This document shows, in pieces, positions 16,274-23,807 of a DNA stretch of 29,739 nucleotides. Origin of the DNA: an uncultured Synergistia bacterium (GTDB taxonomy: Bacteria; Eremiobacterota; SpSt-956; JAKJGF01); contig CALARM010000256.1 in assembly GCA_937888925.1 (NCBI GenBank), forward strand, positions 1-29,739, read 5' to 3'. How positions within the stretch are numbered: the stretch's first letter is position 1; each line of letters starts with the position of its first letter. A model generated the notes under the pieces. That model was not told the origin of the DNA. It made no database searches and was given only the letters and a program-made list of their open reading frames with translations. The position numbers and the translations under genes are program-made.

Positions 16274-16516
16274 ATGTCTCTTGAGAGTGCAAAAAAGTTT
16301 CTTGAGAAAATACAGCACGATGATGCTTTTGAAAAATCCTTCTTTGCTCTGACTGCCCCTGAAGAGAGGAAAGTTTTTATTAAAGACAATGGTTTTGAAT
16401 TTACAAAGGAAGAAATTGATGAAGCAAGAGCAGGCTTTGATGTATCAGGGGGAAAGTGCTGTGGATATACCTGTGAAAGCGAACCTTGTACCAATGATTG
16501 CGATCTCCCCCCGTAA
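16274..16516 (+). CDS. Nif11-type RiPP precursor C
   Basis: An 80-residue precursor: a 60-residue leader ending GFDVSGG and a 20-residue core beginning KCCGYTCESEPC and ending CDLPP, with five cysteines. The ATG at 16274 is preceded by AAAGGAGAT; an ATG at 16265 overlaps that site and is unlikely to be used. As in precursor B the leader lacks the otherwise common cysteine at residue 26 (FFALTAP). A palindromic transposon-like remnant follows. Confidence 0.88.
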   Translation: MSLESAKKFLEKIQHDDAFEKSFFALTAPEERKVFIKDNGFEFTKEEIDEARAGFDVSGGKCCGYTCESEPCTNDCDLPP

Positions 16517-16565
16517 GGAATATAAATTAATTAAGGGTGTCATTTATCATAAAGACTGCAGAATA

Positions 16566-16732
16566 CTCCCTCTATAGCTAAAGGTTTAGAGGGAGATGAA
16601 TGCGGAGTCCTCAAAATATTGGCCAAAACAAACTTTTTGGGTATAATAGCATTACCAGACTAGGGCTGTAGTCTGTGGGTAAAGCCCCAAGAAACTCCTA
16701 CTATAGCGTAGCTTAGTGGAGGGAGCAGTCAC
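16566..16732. mobile_element. IS200/IS605-end-like palindromic remnant
   Basis: A perfect 9-bp hairpin (CTCCCTCTA/TAGAGGGAG, 16566-16595) is followed by GGGCT...AGCCC pairing (16663-16687) and a second hairpin about 16694-16720 (CTCC...GGAG) ending GGGAGCAGTCAC. The pseudoknot-like GGGCT/AGCCCC pairing next to a terminal hairpin and CAGTCAC resembles right ends of IS200/IS605 elements that encode omega RNA with TnpB. No TnpA or TnpB frame is present. It is either a non-autonomous element or a degenerate end. Confidence 0.45.
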
Positions 16733-16736
16733 TATC

Positions 16737-16772
16737 AGGCTATCAGGGAATAACGTTTATTACCTATAGCCT
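16737..16772. repeat. Imperfect palindrome
   Basis: AGGCTATC...TATAGCCT arms with the AATAA/TTATT interior form a long imperfect hairpin directly after the IS605-like end. A tandem 8-mer CTATCAGG overlaps its left arm. The rest of 16773-17011 shows no gene. Confidence 0.5.
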
Positions 16773-16949
16773 GTGTTTATATTTTTGCGACAGTCACGAG
16801 GTTAACTTTTTAATTTTTTTTTAGATCTTTCTTCATGTCTTAATCTCTTAAATTTATAACAGAATCTGCAATTTAGAGGATATCCAAATCTGTCTCAAAA
16901 CAGAGCAGGTATAATAAGTGCTGGATAATTATAAACCCAAAACTCAATT

Positions 16950-16978
16950 ATAATTTAAAGGTATAGGAATTTTCATTT
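16950..16978. repeat. Short dispersed repeat, copy 2
   Basis: Matches 8680-8709 with a G/A and a C/T change. It lies downstream of the minus-strand acyltransferase gene. Confidence 0.6.
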
Positions 16979-17011
16979 CTTAAAATACTATGGCAGACTG
17001 TTAATAATTAT

Positions 17012-17812
17012 TTATAAAATCCAGGCAGTTAATTTTTTAATCATTTTCCTGTCAGCCTTTTCCATATCAAGAAGGGTAAAAAAATCAAAACACTTAAAAT
17101 ATTCATCATAAAAAGGTAAGGAAGACACAAGAGAACCGGTTTTTAGATATAGAGCCATAATGGTAGGTAAAAGTCCTCTCCCTTTCTTATGATCAAAGGG
17201 ATAATTCTGCAGGTCTTTATATAAGTCTGAAACAATCTCCTGTTTTTCAACAGGGGGAGTATACAGGTCATCAGGGAGTCTGTAGTGGTTAATGAGCAAA
17301 TTCCATATCTGCAGTAAGTCCTCTTTATTTTTTGCCATAATACTGGAACAGCCAAAAAGATATCTTACCTCTGCCATAGAAACATAGGTAAGAAAACCTT
17401 TTACAAGCATCAAAAAAACTTTTCTTCTCCGATAATCAGGATGAACACATGCTCTTCCCAGTTCCATTTTCTTTCCGGGAAGTTTTAATATATTTGTCAG
17501 ATCAAATTCCTTTAAAGAATAAAACTTATTTTCATGGGAAGTATTTAATCTGTAGGTTCCTGCAATGATAGAGTTATTTTTTTCGATTACAATCAGATGG
17601 TCACAGAACTCATCATATCTATCAAAATCAAGACCTGTCTCCGAGCCGTTCAGGTCTTCATAATAAACCTTATATCTCAGCCTCATAGCTTCTTTTACTT
17701 CTCCTGAGTCAGAGGCTGTTTTTATGATAAAATCTTTTTCTTCCAGAAAAAGAGGCACTCCGGGAGTAAAGTGTGATAGTATTTTCTGTAAATCTAACGA
17801 ATTTTCTGCCAT
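17012..17812 (-). CDS. GNAT-fold N-acyltransferase (Acetyltransf_5/OlsB-like)
   Basis: A 266-residue protein with the motif series of the OlsB/autoinducer-synthase-like GNAT family: MRLRYKVYYEDL (about 42-53), DRYDEFCDHLIVIE, IIAGTYRLN, then KMELGRACVHPDYRR (about 114-128). Family members usually transfer a fatty acyl group from a carrier to an amine. GNAT enzymes of this general type acylate Lys or Orn side chains in Nif11-leader lipopeptides called selidamides. The ATG is 5 bases after the stop of the upstream maturase and has no ribosome site, so it is probably translated by re-initiation in a two-gene operon. I infer that it acylates the core Lys of one or more precursors; a membrane-lipid role is the alternative. 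Confidence 0.8.
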   Translation of the reverse strand: MAENSLDLQKILSHFTPGVPLFLEEKDFIIKTASDSGEVKEAMRLRYKVYYEDLNGSETGLDFDRYDEFCDHLIVIEKNNSIIAGTYRLNTSHENKFYSLKEFDLTNILKLPGKKMELGRACVHPDYRRRKVFLMLVKGFLTYVSMAEVRYLFGCSSIMAKNKEDLLQIWNLLINHYRLPDDLYTPPVEKQEIVSDLYKDLQNYPFDHKKGRGLLPTIMALYLKTGSLVSSLPFYDEYFKCFDFFTLLDMEKADRKMIKKLTAWIL

Positions 17813-17817
17813 AATTA

Positions 17818-19224
17818 TTAAATATCAAAATAACAGGGTATTTTGGGAATTATTTCTTTATCTTCAAGCCATTTTACATCACTTTCATCAAGTTCACTCG
17901 ATACATAAATAGCTGTTTCTGTTATAGCTTTCATTATTCTACAGGTTTCTTCTGCCGGTTCAAATATTGAACCGGTATAGGACATATGTTCATATACACA
18001 GTTCCCTCCACAGAAATACCTGGCCCAGCATTTTATACACTTATCTACTGTAAAAACCAGAGCTTTAAGATGATCATCCCTGGAAAATTCATTACTGTAT
18101 ATATTTCCTATTTTATACTCTTCAAGTCCTACAAATCTATGGCAGGGATATATATCTCCAGAGGTAGATACAGCCGCATAAAATCGACCTATTCCACAGT
18201 AAAAATATTTTCTCGCCATGTCATCTCTCATAATATAATTATTGAAAAATCTGGATAATTTCAATTTTTCTATTTTATCTTTCTCTCTTTTTTTTATGGC
18301 CCTTAATATTTCTTTTCCTTCTTTCCTGTGAAACTTTATAATTTTTTCTACCGGTAAAAAGTGTTTTTCCTTTTCTGATGATTTATTATGAGGAGACTGA
18401 GAAGCTCTGACAAAATGATGGCTTGAAAAGCCGAAATCCGATAAAAAATCTGTAATATATTGAATATCTACATCTCCATATATGGTAGCCCTTACATTTA
18501 CATCGGAAATCTCGGAGAGCAATCTTTTTATCCCGGGAATTGCTTTATCATAGGAAGAAAAATTACCTTCCCTGGAAGGCCTGTTATAATCCTGTATCTT
18601 TTTGGGGCCATCAAAACTTATAAGAAAGGTTATCTTTTTTTCTTTACAATAAGAAATTATTTCATCAGATAAAAGAGTTCCATTGGTTGTTATGGCAAAA
18701 TCAAATTCCTTATTATGTTCTTTCCCTTTTTCCTCACAGAAGGAAACAATTTTTTTTATAAGTTGAAAATTCATTAAAGGTTCTCCACCGAAAAAGGAAA
18801 GAGATAATTTTTTTTCTTCCCCGGACTGTTCAATAAGCCAGTCTATTGCTCTATAAGCAGTGGTCTCATCCATAAAGCCCTTTTCTCCATATTCTCCTCC
18901 TTCTCCGTAACAGTAGAGACACCTGAGATTACAGGATTGACTTATAAAGAGATTAAGTGTTGTCACAACAGGTTTTTTTACTTTTGATGGCATGTCGTTT
19001 ATTGAAGGAAATTCATAATCCTTATGTTTTATCAATCTCAGTTTCTTCAATTTCTCCATGGTCTCAGGTTTGACTGATGATAGATCTGAATTTTTTTCAA
19101 ATTCTTCGAGATCTTTCAGCATTTCTTCTGTAATTTTTCCATATTTCATTCTATTAATATTTACTATATAAATATTTCCTTCATATTTAAATGTATGGTA
19201 TGGTAATATTAGGCCGGTTCCCAT
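17818..19224 (-). CDS. Radical SAM/SPASM peptide maturase 3
   Basis: A 468-residue paralog of maturases 1 and 2. The SAM cluster motif is CNLRCLYC (C98, C102, C105), followed by FFGGEPL, ITTNGTLL and SFDGPKKIQDYNRP. The SPASM region is CGIGRFYAAVSTSGDIYPC, CIKCWARYFCGGNC and a final C. I prefer the ATG at 19224 because the resulting N-terminus aligns with the other maturases (YHTFKYEGNIYIVN). A TTG at 19245 would add seven residues. It leads an operon with the acyltransferase. The nearest precursors are C on one side and D on the other, both on the opposite strand. Confidence 0.88.
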   Translation of the reverse strand: MGTGLILPYHTFKYEGNIYIVNINRMKYGKITEEMLKDLEEFEKNSDLSSVKPETMEKLKKLRLIKHKDYEFPSINDMPSKVKKPVVTTLNLFISQSCNLRCLYCYGEGGEYGEKGFMDETTAYRAIDWLIEQSGEEKKLSLSFFGGEPLMNFQLIKKIVSFCEEKGKEHNKEFDFAITTNGTLLSDEIISYCKEKKITFLISFDGPKKIQDYNRPSREGNFSSYDKAIPGIKRLLSEISDVNVRATIYGDVDIQYITDFLSDFGFSSHHFVRASQSPHNKSSEKEKHFLPVEKIIKFHRKEGKEILRAIKKREKDKIEKLKLSRFFNNYIMRDDMARKYFYCGIGRFYAAVSTSGDIYPCHRFVGLEEYKIGNIYSNEFSRDDHLKALVFTVDKCIKCWARYFCGGNCVYEHMSYTGSIFEPAEETCRIMKAITETAIYVSSELDESDVKWLEDKEIIPKIPCYFDI

Positions 19225-19325
19225 GAAAAAGTAAAAACCTTTCAATAAATTAAATTTCCAAAATTATAACAGATTATTTGATGTTGAACAAGAAAAAATA
19301 TTTCAGGCACCGTTCATTTTAACAC

Positions 19326-19463
19326 TATAGTGTATTTCATAACTTATTAGAATTTAAGTTATCGTGACGCGTAACGCGTGACGGGTTTAATCCCTGCGCA
19401 TCACGCATTACGCATTACGTATTACGAGGTCATTATTTATAGATAGTTATGAAATTAACTATA
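19326..19463. repeat. ACGCGT heptamer element 3 with inverted arms
   Basis: The heptamer core at 19373-19385 and a second degenerate set (CATCACG, CATTACG, TATTACG) to 19427 lie between arms at 19326-19344 and 19445-19463. The arms are 17 of 19 complementary (TATAGTGTATTTCATAACT against TATAGTTAATTTCATAACT). It fills the divergent region between maturase 3 and precursor D (19225-19618), so it could influence both promoters. The arms are unlike those of the other elements. Confidence 0.8.
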
Positions 19464-19618
19464 ATTTACTTTATAGAATATTTTTTACGGGATTTTACCA
19501 GGAAGTGCAGGAGTAAAATCTTTTTAAGAAGAATAAAAACAATGAGTAAAATAGAGATAAAATCTTTATTAATTTTTGAACATATTACTCTAAGCTATAA
19601 TCGAAGGAGGTGAATTAT

Positions 19619-19870
19619 ATGTCTCTTGAGAGTGCAAAGAAATTTATTGAGAAAATACAGAAAGATGATGATTTTGCAAAATCCTTCTTTGCCTGTTCCG
19701 ACCTGGAAGCCAGAAGAGAGTTTATTAAAGAACATGGGTTTGAATTTACAAAGCAAGAAATTGATGAGGCCAGGGACGGGATCAGTGTGGCAGGTGGAAG
19801 TTGCTGTGGATTTACATGTGAAAAAGAACACTCCTGTTCTAATGATGTGATAAGTGGTGCACCGGTTTAA
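19619..19870 (+). CDS. Nif11-type RiPP precursor D
   Basis: An 83-residue precursor: a 60-residue leader ending GISVAGG and a 23-residue core that starts SCCGFTCEKEHSC and ends SGAPV. It is the only core with Ser rather than Lys or Arg after Gly-Gly, so it lacks a Lys at position +1, though Lys follows at +9. Start fixed by AAGGAGGTG 8 bases upstream; the GTG at 19610 is part of that site. It is transcribed away from maturase 3. Confidence 0.88.
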   Translation: MSLESAKKFIEKIQKDDDFAKSFFACSDLEARREFIKEHGFEFTKQEIDEARDGISVAGGSCCGFTCEKEHSCSNDVISGAPV

Positions 19871-19880
19871 AGAAATAAAA

Positions 19881-19917
19881 AAATTAAAAAACCTTATCAT
19901 TTTATGTTTTTTAATTT
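19881..19917 (+). terminator. Possible terminator after precursor D
   Basis: A 12-bp perfect stem (AAATTAAAAAAC/GTTTTTTAATTT) with a 13-base loop lies 11 bases after the stop codon. It is almost pure A/T, so it would be weak, but the 3' arm carries a T-run. Confidence 0.4.
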
Positions 19918-19994
19918 TATGTCTGTTATAAGTGGTAGTAGCTTAAATACTGAAGCAGATGAAATGGGTAATAACTTATCTGGAGCAGTACTAA

Positions 19995-20187
19995 GAGCGT
20001 ATCTGAAAAATACCAGAACACAATGAAGCATACTTTATAAAAATTAATACGGATTTGCTTTAAACAATGTAAAATAACCTGTAGGGGCAAGCCCCCTGTG
20101 GTTGCCCCGTAACGTGCAGGCAGAGGCGCCTGCCCCTACAGCAAAAGGGTTGTTTTGTATAAAATCATATATTTTTCAGACACGCTC
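19995..20187. mobile_element. MITE 1 (193 bp, TAA target duplication)
   Basis: The terminal inverted repeats are GAGCGTATCTGAAAAAT and its complement with one change (ATTTTTCAGACACGCTC), flanked by TAA at 19992-19994 and 20188-20190. The element has no coding frame. Terminal sequence and 3-base TNA duplication match the IS1031 group of the IS5 family, whose transposase could move it in trans. Confidence 0.8.
20079..20141. repeat. GC-rich palindrome inside MITE 1
   Basis: Arms CTGTAGGGGCA (20079-20089) and TGCCCCTACAG (20131-20141) are perfect complements, with GC-rich inner repeats. It stands out from the AT-rich background and resembles GTAGGGGC-type dispersed palindromes seen in many genomes. 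It may be a separate repeat nested in the MITE. Confidence 0.7.
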
Positions 20188-20242
20188 TAAGGACTGTAAG
20201 AAAAACAGCTCCGGCAAATTGTTAGAATAATTAGTATCCTCG

Positions 20243-20270
20243 CGTCACGGGTTACGCGTTACGCGTCACG
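20243..20270. repeat. ACGCGT heptamer cluster 4
   Basis: Units GTCACGG, GTTACGC, GTTACGC, GTCACG in the inverse sense to clusters 1-3. It lies upstream of the core-less Nif11 gene. The flanking arms show only weak complementarity here. Confidence 0.7.
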
Positions 20271-20431
20271 ATATAAACTGTAACTATGATGTAGTTATTT
20301 CCTGACAGAGCCTGAATGAATGTTGATAATCTTAGAAACTGAAGTCTGAAAATTAATGAAGCAGACAGGTTGGCAGGAAAGATACAGAAATGTAACCTGT
20401 CGGTTATTTATCCTGCTGTGGGAGTTAAATA

Positions 20432-20713
20432 ATGTCATTGGAGAGTATGAAAAAATTTCTTAAACATTTAAAGACTGATGAAAATCTCAGAGTAAAAATC
20501 AATAATGTAAAGAACAGAGAAGAAAAGATTAAATTGATAAGTGAAGCTGGTTTTGATTTTACCACTGAAGAAGTCTTTTCAGTCAGAAAGTCCCTTTCTG
20601 AGGAAGAACTGGAAATTCTCTGTCATAGCATAAGCTGGCAAAGTATAATCTGGTCAATGAAAGAGAGATTGGCTTATGATAAAAGTCAGACATTTTCAGT
20701 AGAAAGTATATGA
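20432..20713 (+). CDS. Nif11-domain protein without Gly-Gly or CCG core
   Basis: A 93-residue protein. The first 55 residues follow the Nif11 leader pattern (MSLESMKKFLKHLKTDENLR, ISEAGFDFTTEEV), but there is no Gly-Gly, no CCGxTCE block and only one cysteine (C64 in EILCHSISW). The last 30 residues are unlike any precursor core. GGGAG precedes the ATG. Its stop overlaps the start of the B12-type radical SAM gene (ATGA), so the two are translationally coupled. It could be a precursor of another class for that enzyme, or a non-secreted helper that mimics the leader. Confidence 0.8.
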   Translation: MSLESMKKFLKHLKTDENLRVKINNVKNREEKIKLISEAGFDFTTEEVFSVRKSLSEEELEILCHSISWQSIIWSMKERLAYDKSQTFSVESI

Positions 20714-22830
20714 AAGATTTTATTTTTGTCTATCCTGATTTCTCCGAGGGAGTTTTTCGTGGATGTAAACACTATATGGGTACAGGCTATATACGTGCCT
20801 TTGGAGATTACCCATCTTCATCGATAGATACTTATATAAGCAGTAACACCATGACATGGGATGAAACTGCAGGAGAGATATGTAACCTTGCCCGGGTCGG
20901 AGCAGGGTTTACAGTCTATAATACCAATTATCCTTTCATTAAAATTCTTGCAGATAAGATAAAAGAAAAAAGACCTGAATTTATTATTATCTGCGGAGGT
21001 CCTTCTGCTACAGTTGCCCCTGAAAAGATTATGGATGACTGTAAAGCAATAGATCTCTGTGTTACAGGAGAAGGAGAAGAAACCTTCAGAGAAATATATT
21101 TATCAGGTTTTGACAGATTAGAACATATACCGGGTCTTGTTATACGTAATAAAACCGGTTATCATAGGACAGGAATAAGGAAATTATATAAGAAATCAAG
21201 ACACAGAGAACTGGAAGGAATACCTTCTCCTTATTTAAAAGGTATTATCCCTCTATCTGAATCCGGTAATATTGGAATATTTACAACCCGTGGATGTAAT
21301 CACCTGTGTACCTACTGTCAGTTTACCGCTCTTGGCCATTATACGGTAAGGTGTTTTCCTGAAGAACAGGTTATTGAAGAACTGAGAGCTATATGTAATT
21401 GCTGGAGAAAAAAAGATAAAAATATATTTATAAGCATTCTGGATGATAACTTTACATGGGATATTAAAAGGTGTATAAGGATATTAAAAGAAGTAGTAAG
21501 TTTCCGGCCAGCAAATATTAAATTCTGGATTGATGCAAGGGCAGATAATATCAGAGATGATGAGTTTTATGAAGTTGCTTATAACGGAGGCGTAGAATCT
21601 ATTAATTTCGGACTTGAATCTGCATCTCCTGAAGTTTTGAATACGGTAAAGAAAACAGGAAAAGGTGAAAATTATGTAAATAAAGTCAGAGAAGCAGTTT
21701 TTAAAGCCACTGAAAAAGGTATTAAAACAACGGTAAGCACAATATTTGGCCTGCCGGAGGATAACCCTGAGAGAGCCAGGCAGACTCTTGACTTTGTGAA
21801 AAATCTTCCTGTAAGTCAGTATTATCATAATCATCTCAGGGTATATGACGGAACAGAGCTTTACCATACCCATAAAACCTTCGGGATTGAACTGGAGAAA
21901 AAGCCTTTTTCACCTTTTTATTTTACCAGACACAATTATGATTTAAAGGATATACAGGTATTACCAAATGCAAAGCAGATAAATGATTATGATAAAGGGC
22001 CTCTGTTACATACAATACTGTCTCTTACAGGTATGATTAACAGATATATTAATTTACATATACCTTCTTCAGGTATCAGCAAAAGTGGAGAAATTAATTT
22101 GACGAAAGAGAAAGGGAGATTAAAATCAGGTTCTGTTATTTTCGCAATGAATTATAATGGAACTATGCCGGATAATTTCATCATACCGGAAGGATATATC
22201 TGTAATGTACTGACCCCCTCTGGAGATTATTACAATATAGATGGCTCTTATTACAGATATTTAACTCCCCCTCTTATAAAAATTCCCGACGGTAAGCCCT
22301 TTAATCCCAAACCTGAGAGAAGGTGCATTGAATTTGTAGACCCCTCTTTTTTATTGGATTCTTTGATAGAAAGTAAAGAGAGATTATGGAGATTACCTTA
22401 TTCAGCCTGCAGTCTTATGCCATGTTCCTGTCCTGCACGAGAAAAAACGGTTTTAAATTTAGATAATCCTTCATTGTGCCCTTTTTATTCGATTGAGCTT
22501 AATATATATGATGGATGCAGTAGTTGTGAGGTTAATGACAGCTGTCCTCAGTGTCCTTATATGTTACGTTATTTTAAAGATAAATACTGTTCTTTCCACA
22601 GGTCGGGACGTAGCTGTGATGTGTTTATTTATGTACTGGCACATTTTTATTATCTGGTTATGCAAAAGGTAGATCTACGATTGCCGGAAATATTTATTGA
22701 AAAAAGAGATGGTCTTTATCTTGTTATTATTGATAAAAATATCTTTACAGTTAAAAGAGACATTTCCGAAACTTCTTATTTGACATGGAAATTTCTCAAT
22801 AAAAAATTTCCTGAATTTGACTTTTTATGA
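20710..22830 (+). CDS. B12-binding-domain radical SAM enzyme
   Basis: A 706-residue enzyme. Residues about 60-130 form a cobalamin-binding-type domain (IIICGGPSATVAPEKIMDDC, LCVTGEGEETF), with no DxHxxG motif, so any cobalamin would bind without the usual His ligand. The radical SAM motif is CNHLCTYC (C196, C200, C203), followed by LDDNFTWD, FGLESASPEVL and FGLPEDNPE. After the SAM barrel comes a C-terminal region of about 250 residues with a cluster of ten cysteines (from CSLMPCSCP through CSSC and CPQC to CSFH and SCD), suggestive of auxiliary metal or Fe-S sites. Such enzymes often methylate unactivated carbons. Coupling to a Nif11-domain gene upstream and a precursor downstream suggests peptide tailoring. 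Confidence 0.85.
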   Translation: MKDFIFVYPDFSEGVFRGCKHYMGTGYIRAFGDYPSSSIDTYISSNTMTWDETAGEICNLARVGAGFTVYNTNYPFIKILADKIKEKRPEFIIICGGPSATVAPEKIMDDCKAIDLCVTGEGEETFREIYLSGFDRLEHIPGLVIRNKTGYHRTGIRKLYKKSRHRELEGIPSPYLKGIIPLSESGNIGIFTTRGCNHLCTYCQFTALGHYTVRCFPEEQVIEELRAICNCWRKKDKNIFISILDDNFTWDIKRCIRILKEVVSFRPANIKFWIDARADNIRDDEFYEVAYNGGVESINFGLESASPEVLNTVKKTGKGENYVNKVREAVFKATEKGIKTTVSTIFGLPEDNPERARQTLDFVKNLPVSQYYHNHLRVYDGTELYHTHKTFGIELEKKPFSPFYFTRHNYDLKDIQVLPNAKQINDYDKGPLLHTILSLTGMINRYINLHIPSSGISKSGEINLTKEKGRLKSGSVIFAMNYNGTMPDNFIIPEGYICNVLTPSGDYYNIDGSYYRYLTPPLIKIPDGKPFNPKPERRCIEFVDPSFLLDSLIESKERLWRLPYSACSLMPCSCPAREKTVLNLDNPSLCPFYSIELNIYDGCSSCEVNDSCPQCPYMLRYFKDKYCSFHRSGRSCDVFIYVLAHFYYLVMQKVDLRLPEIFIEKRDGLYLVIIDKNIFTVKRDISETSYLTWKFLNKKFPEFDFL

Positions 22831-22844
22831 AGGAGGTGAATTAT

Positions 22845-23084
22845 ATGTCTCTTGAAAGCGCGAAAGAATTCATTGAAAAAATGCAACACGATGATAATTT
22901 TGCTAAATCTTTTTTTACCTGTTCCGGTTTTGAAGATAGGAAAGCTTTTATTAAAGAAAAGGGTTTTGAGTTTACAAAGGAAGAGATTGATGAGGCCATG
23001 CAGGTGATTGAAGTATCAGGAGGAAAGTGTTGCGGAGGAACATGTGAAAGTGATATTCATGGACATCACTGGGATTGGAGATAA
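22845..23084 (+). CDS. Nif11-type RiPP precursor F
   Basis: A 79-residue precursor: a 60-residue leader ending VIEVSGG and a 19-residue core KCCGGTCESDIHGHHWDWR, distinctive for three histidines and two tryptophans and no cysteine after TCE. AAGGAGGTG fixes the start at 22845; the ATG at 22827 overlaps the stop of the B12-type enzyme and lies upstream of the ribosome site. It is a likely substrate of that enzyme by position. Confidence 0.88.
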   Translation: MSLESAKEFIEKMQHDDNFAKSFFTCSGFEDRKAFIKEKGFEFTKEEIDEAMQVIEVSGGKCCGGTCESDIHGHHWDWR

Positions 23085-23162
23085 CTATGGGGAAGGATTC
23101 TACTTTTATAGAACACAGGGTTTCGAGAAAATATATTTATATTTTGAAGGGAGAATCTTTAA

Positions 23163-23411
23163 ATGTCTGTTGAAAGCGCAAAAAAATTTGTAGAGAAAAT
23201 GCAGGAAGACGATAATTTTGCCAAATCTTTCTTTGCCTGCAACGACCCTGAAGCCAGAAAAAAATTTATTACTAACAATGGCTTTGACTTTACCAGGGAG
23301 GAAATAGACAATGCAAAAGAGGGGTTAGATATAGCCGGCGGTCGTTGCTGCGGTTTTACCTGCGAGTCTGACTGTAATGACGCATGCTCCAGGTATAATA
23401 AGTTCCAATAA
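23163..23411 (+). CDS. Nif11-type RiPP precursor G
   Basis: An 82-residue precursor: a 60-residue leader ending GLDIAGG and a 22-residue core that starts RCCGFTCESDC and ends SRYNKFQ, with five cysteines. It carries Arg in place of Lys at +1. GAAGGGAGA precedes the ATG, a weaker variant of the usual site. It is 78 bases after precursor F and 31 bases before precursor H, so the three probably share a transcript with the B12-type enzyme. Confidence 0.87.
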   Translation: MSVESAKKFVEKMQEDDNFAKSFFACNDPEARKKFITNNGFDFTREEIDNAKEGLDIAGGRCCGFTCESDCNDACSRYNKFQ

Positions 23412-23442
23412 TTTTTTCATTTTTATAAGGTGGTGAAACGAA

Positions 23443-23697
23443 ATGTCACTTGAAAGCGCAAAAAAATTTGTAGAGAAAATTCAGACTGATGATAAATTTG
23501 CAAAATCTTTCTTTACCTGTATAGACCCTGAAGTCAGGAAAGAATTTATCACTAAAAATGGTTTTGAGTTTACCAGGGAAGAAGTAAATCAAGTAAGAGA
23601 GACTATCGATGTAGAAGGCGGGAAGTGTTGTGGCGTTTCCTGCGAATATGATGCCGGGAAGCGATGCACTAATGATGATAGACATATAATTTCCTGA
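23443..23697 (+). CDS. Nif11-type RiPP precursor H
   Basis: An 84-residue precursor: a 60-residue leader ending TIDVEGG and a 24-residue core that starts KCCGVSCEYDAGKRC and ends DRHIIS. It has Ser in place of Thr in the CCGx[T/S]CE block. AAGGTGGTG precedes the ATG. Last plus-strand precursor of the run F-G-H. Confidence 0.88.
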   Translation: MSLESAKKFVEKIQTDDKFAKSFFTCIDPEVRKEFITKNGFEFTREEVNQVRETIDVEGGKCCGVSCEYDAGKRCTNDDRHIIS

Positions 23698-23729
23698 CAA
23701 AATGACAAAACTTTTTCTCAAATCATATA

Positions 23730-23760
23730 CCCTGCCTCATGAAAAATCAAAGGGGCAGGG
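23730..23760 (+). terminator. Hairpin after precursor H
   Basis: Arms CCCTGCCTC and GGGGCAGGG pair over eight of nine bases around a 13-base loop, 32 bases after the stop. There is no following T-run, so it may act as an RNA 3'-end stabiliser rather than an intrinsic terminator. Confidence 0.4.
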
Positions 23761-23807
23761 GGTAAGGGAAGCAATTTCCTCTTTAATCAGGAAAATTTTA
23801 TCCTCAT

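Larger units (their letters stand above)
19919..20225 (+). pseudogene. Small gene interrupted by a MITE
   Basis: From ATG 19919 the frame reads MSVISGSSLNTEADEMGNNL, then SGAVL, then enters the MITE and stops at 20024-20026. Removing the MITE and one TAA copy restores SGAVLRTVRKTAPANC and TAG at 20223-20225. The EADEMGNNLSGAVLR part aligns with EADKMVTNLFGAVIR at both window edges. There is no ribosome site before the ATG, so the true 5' end may be missing. Family unknown. Confidence 0.5.

Noticed and set aside
16566..16772. A TnpB or TnpA gene
   Set aside because: No frame of useful length and no nuclease or HUH motifs are visible. Only end-like structure remains.
16517..17011. An additional gene or RNA gene between precursor C and the acyltransferase
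   Set aside because: Apart from the palindromic remnant and a short repeat I see no coding frame with a ribosome site and no tRNA or rRNA-like fold.
19570..19601. Promoter TTTTGA/TATAAT immediately before precursor D
   Set aside because: The TATAAT would put the transcript start inside or after the ribosome site, so it cannot serve this gene well.
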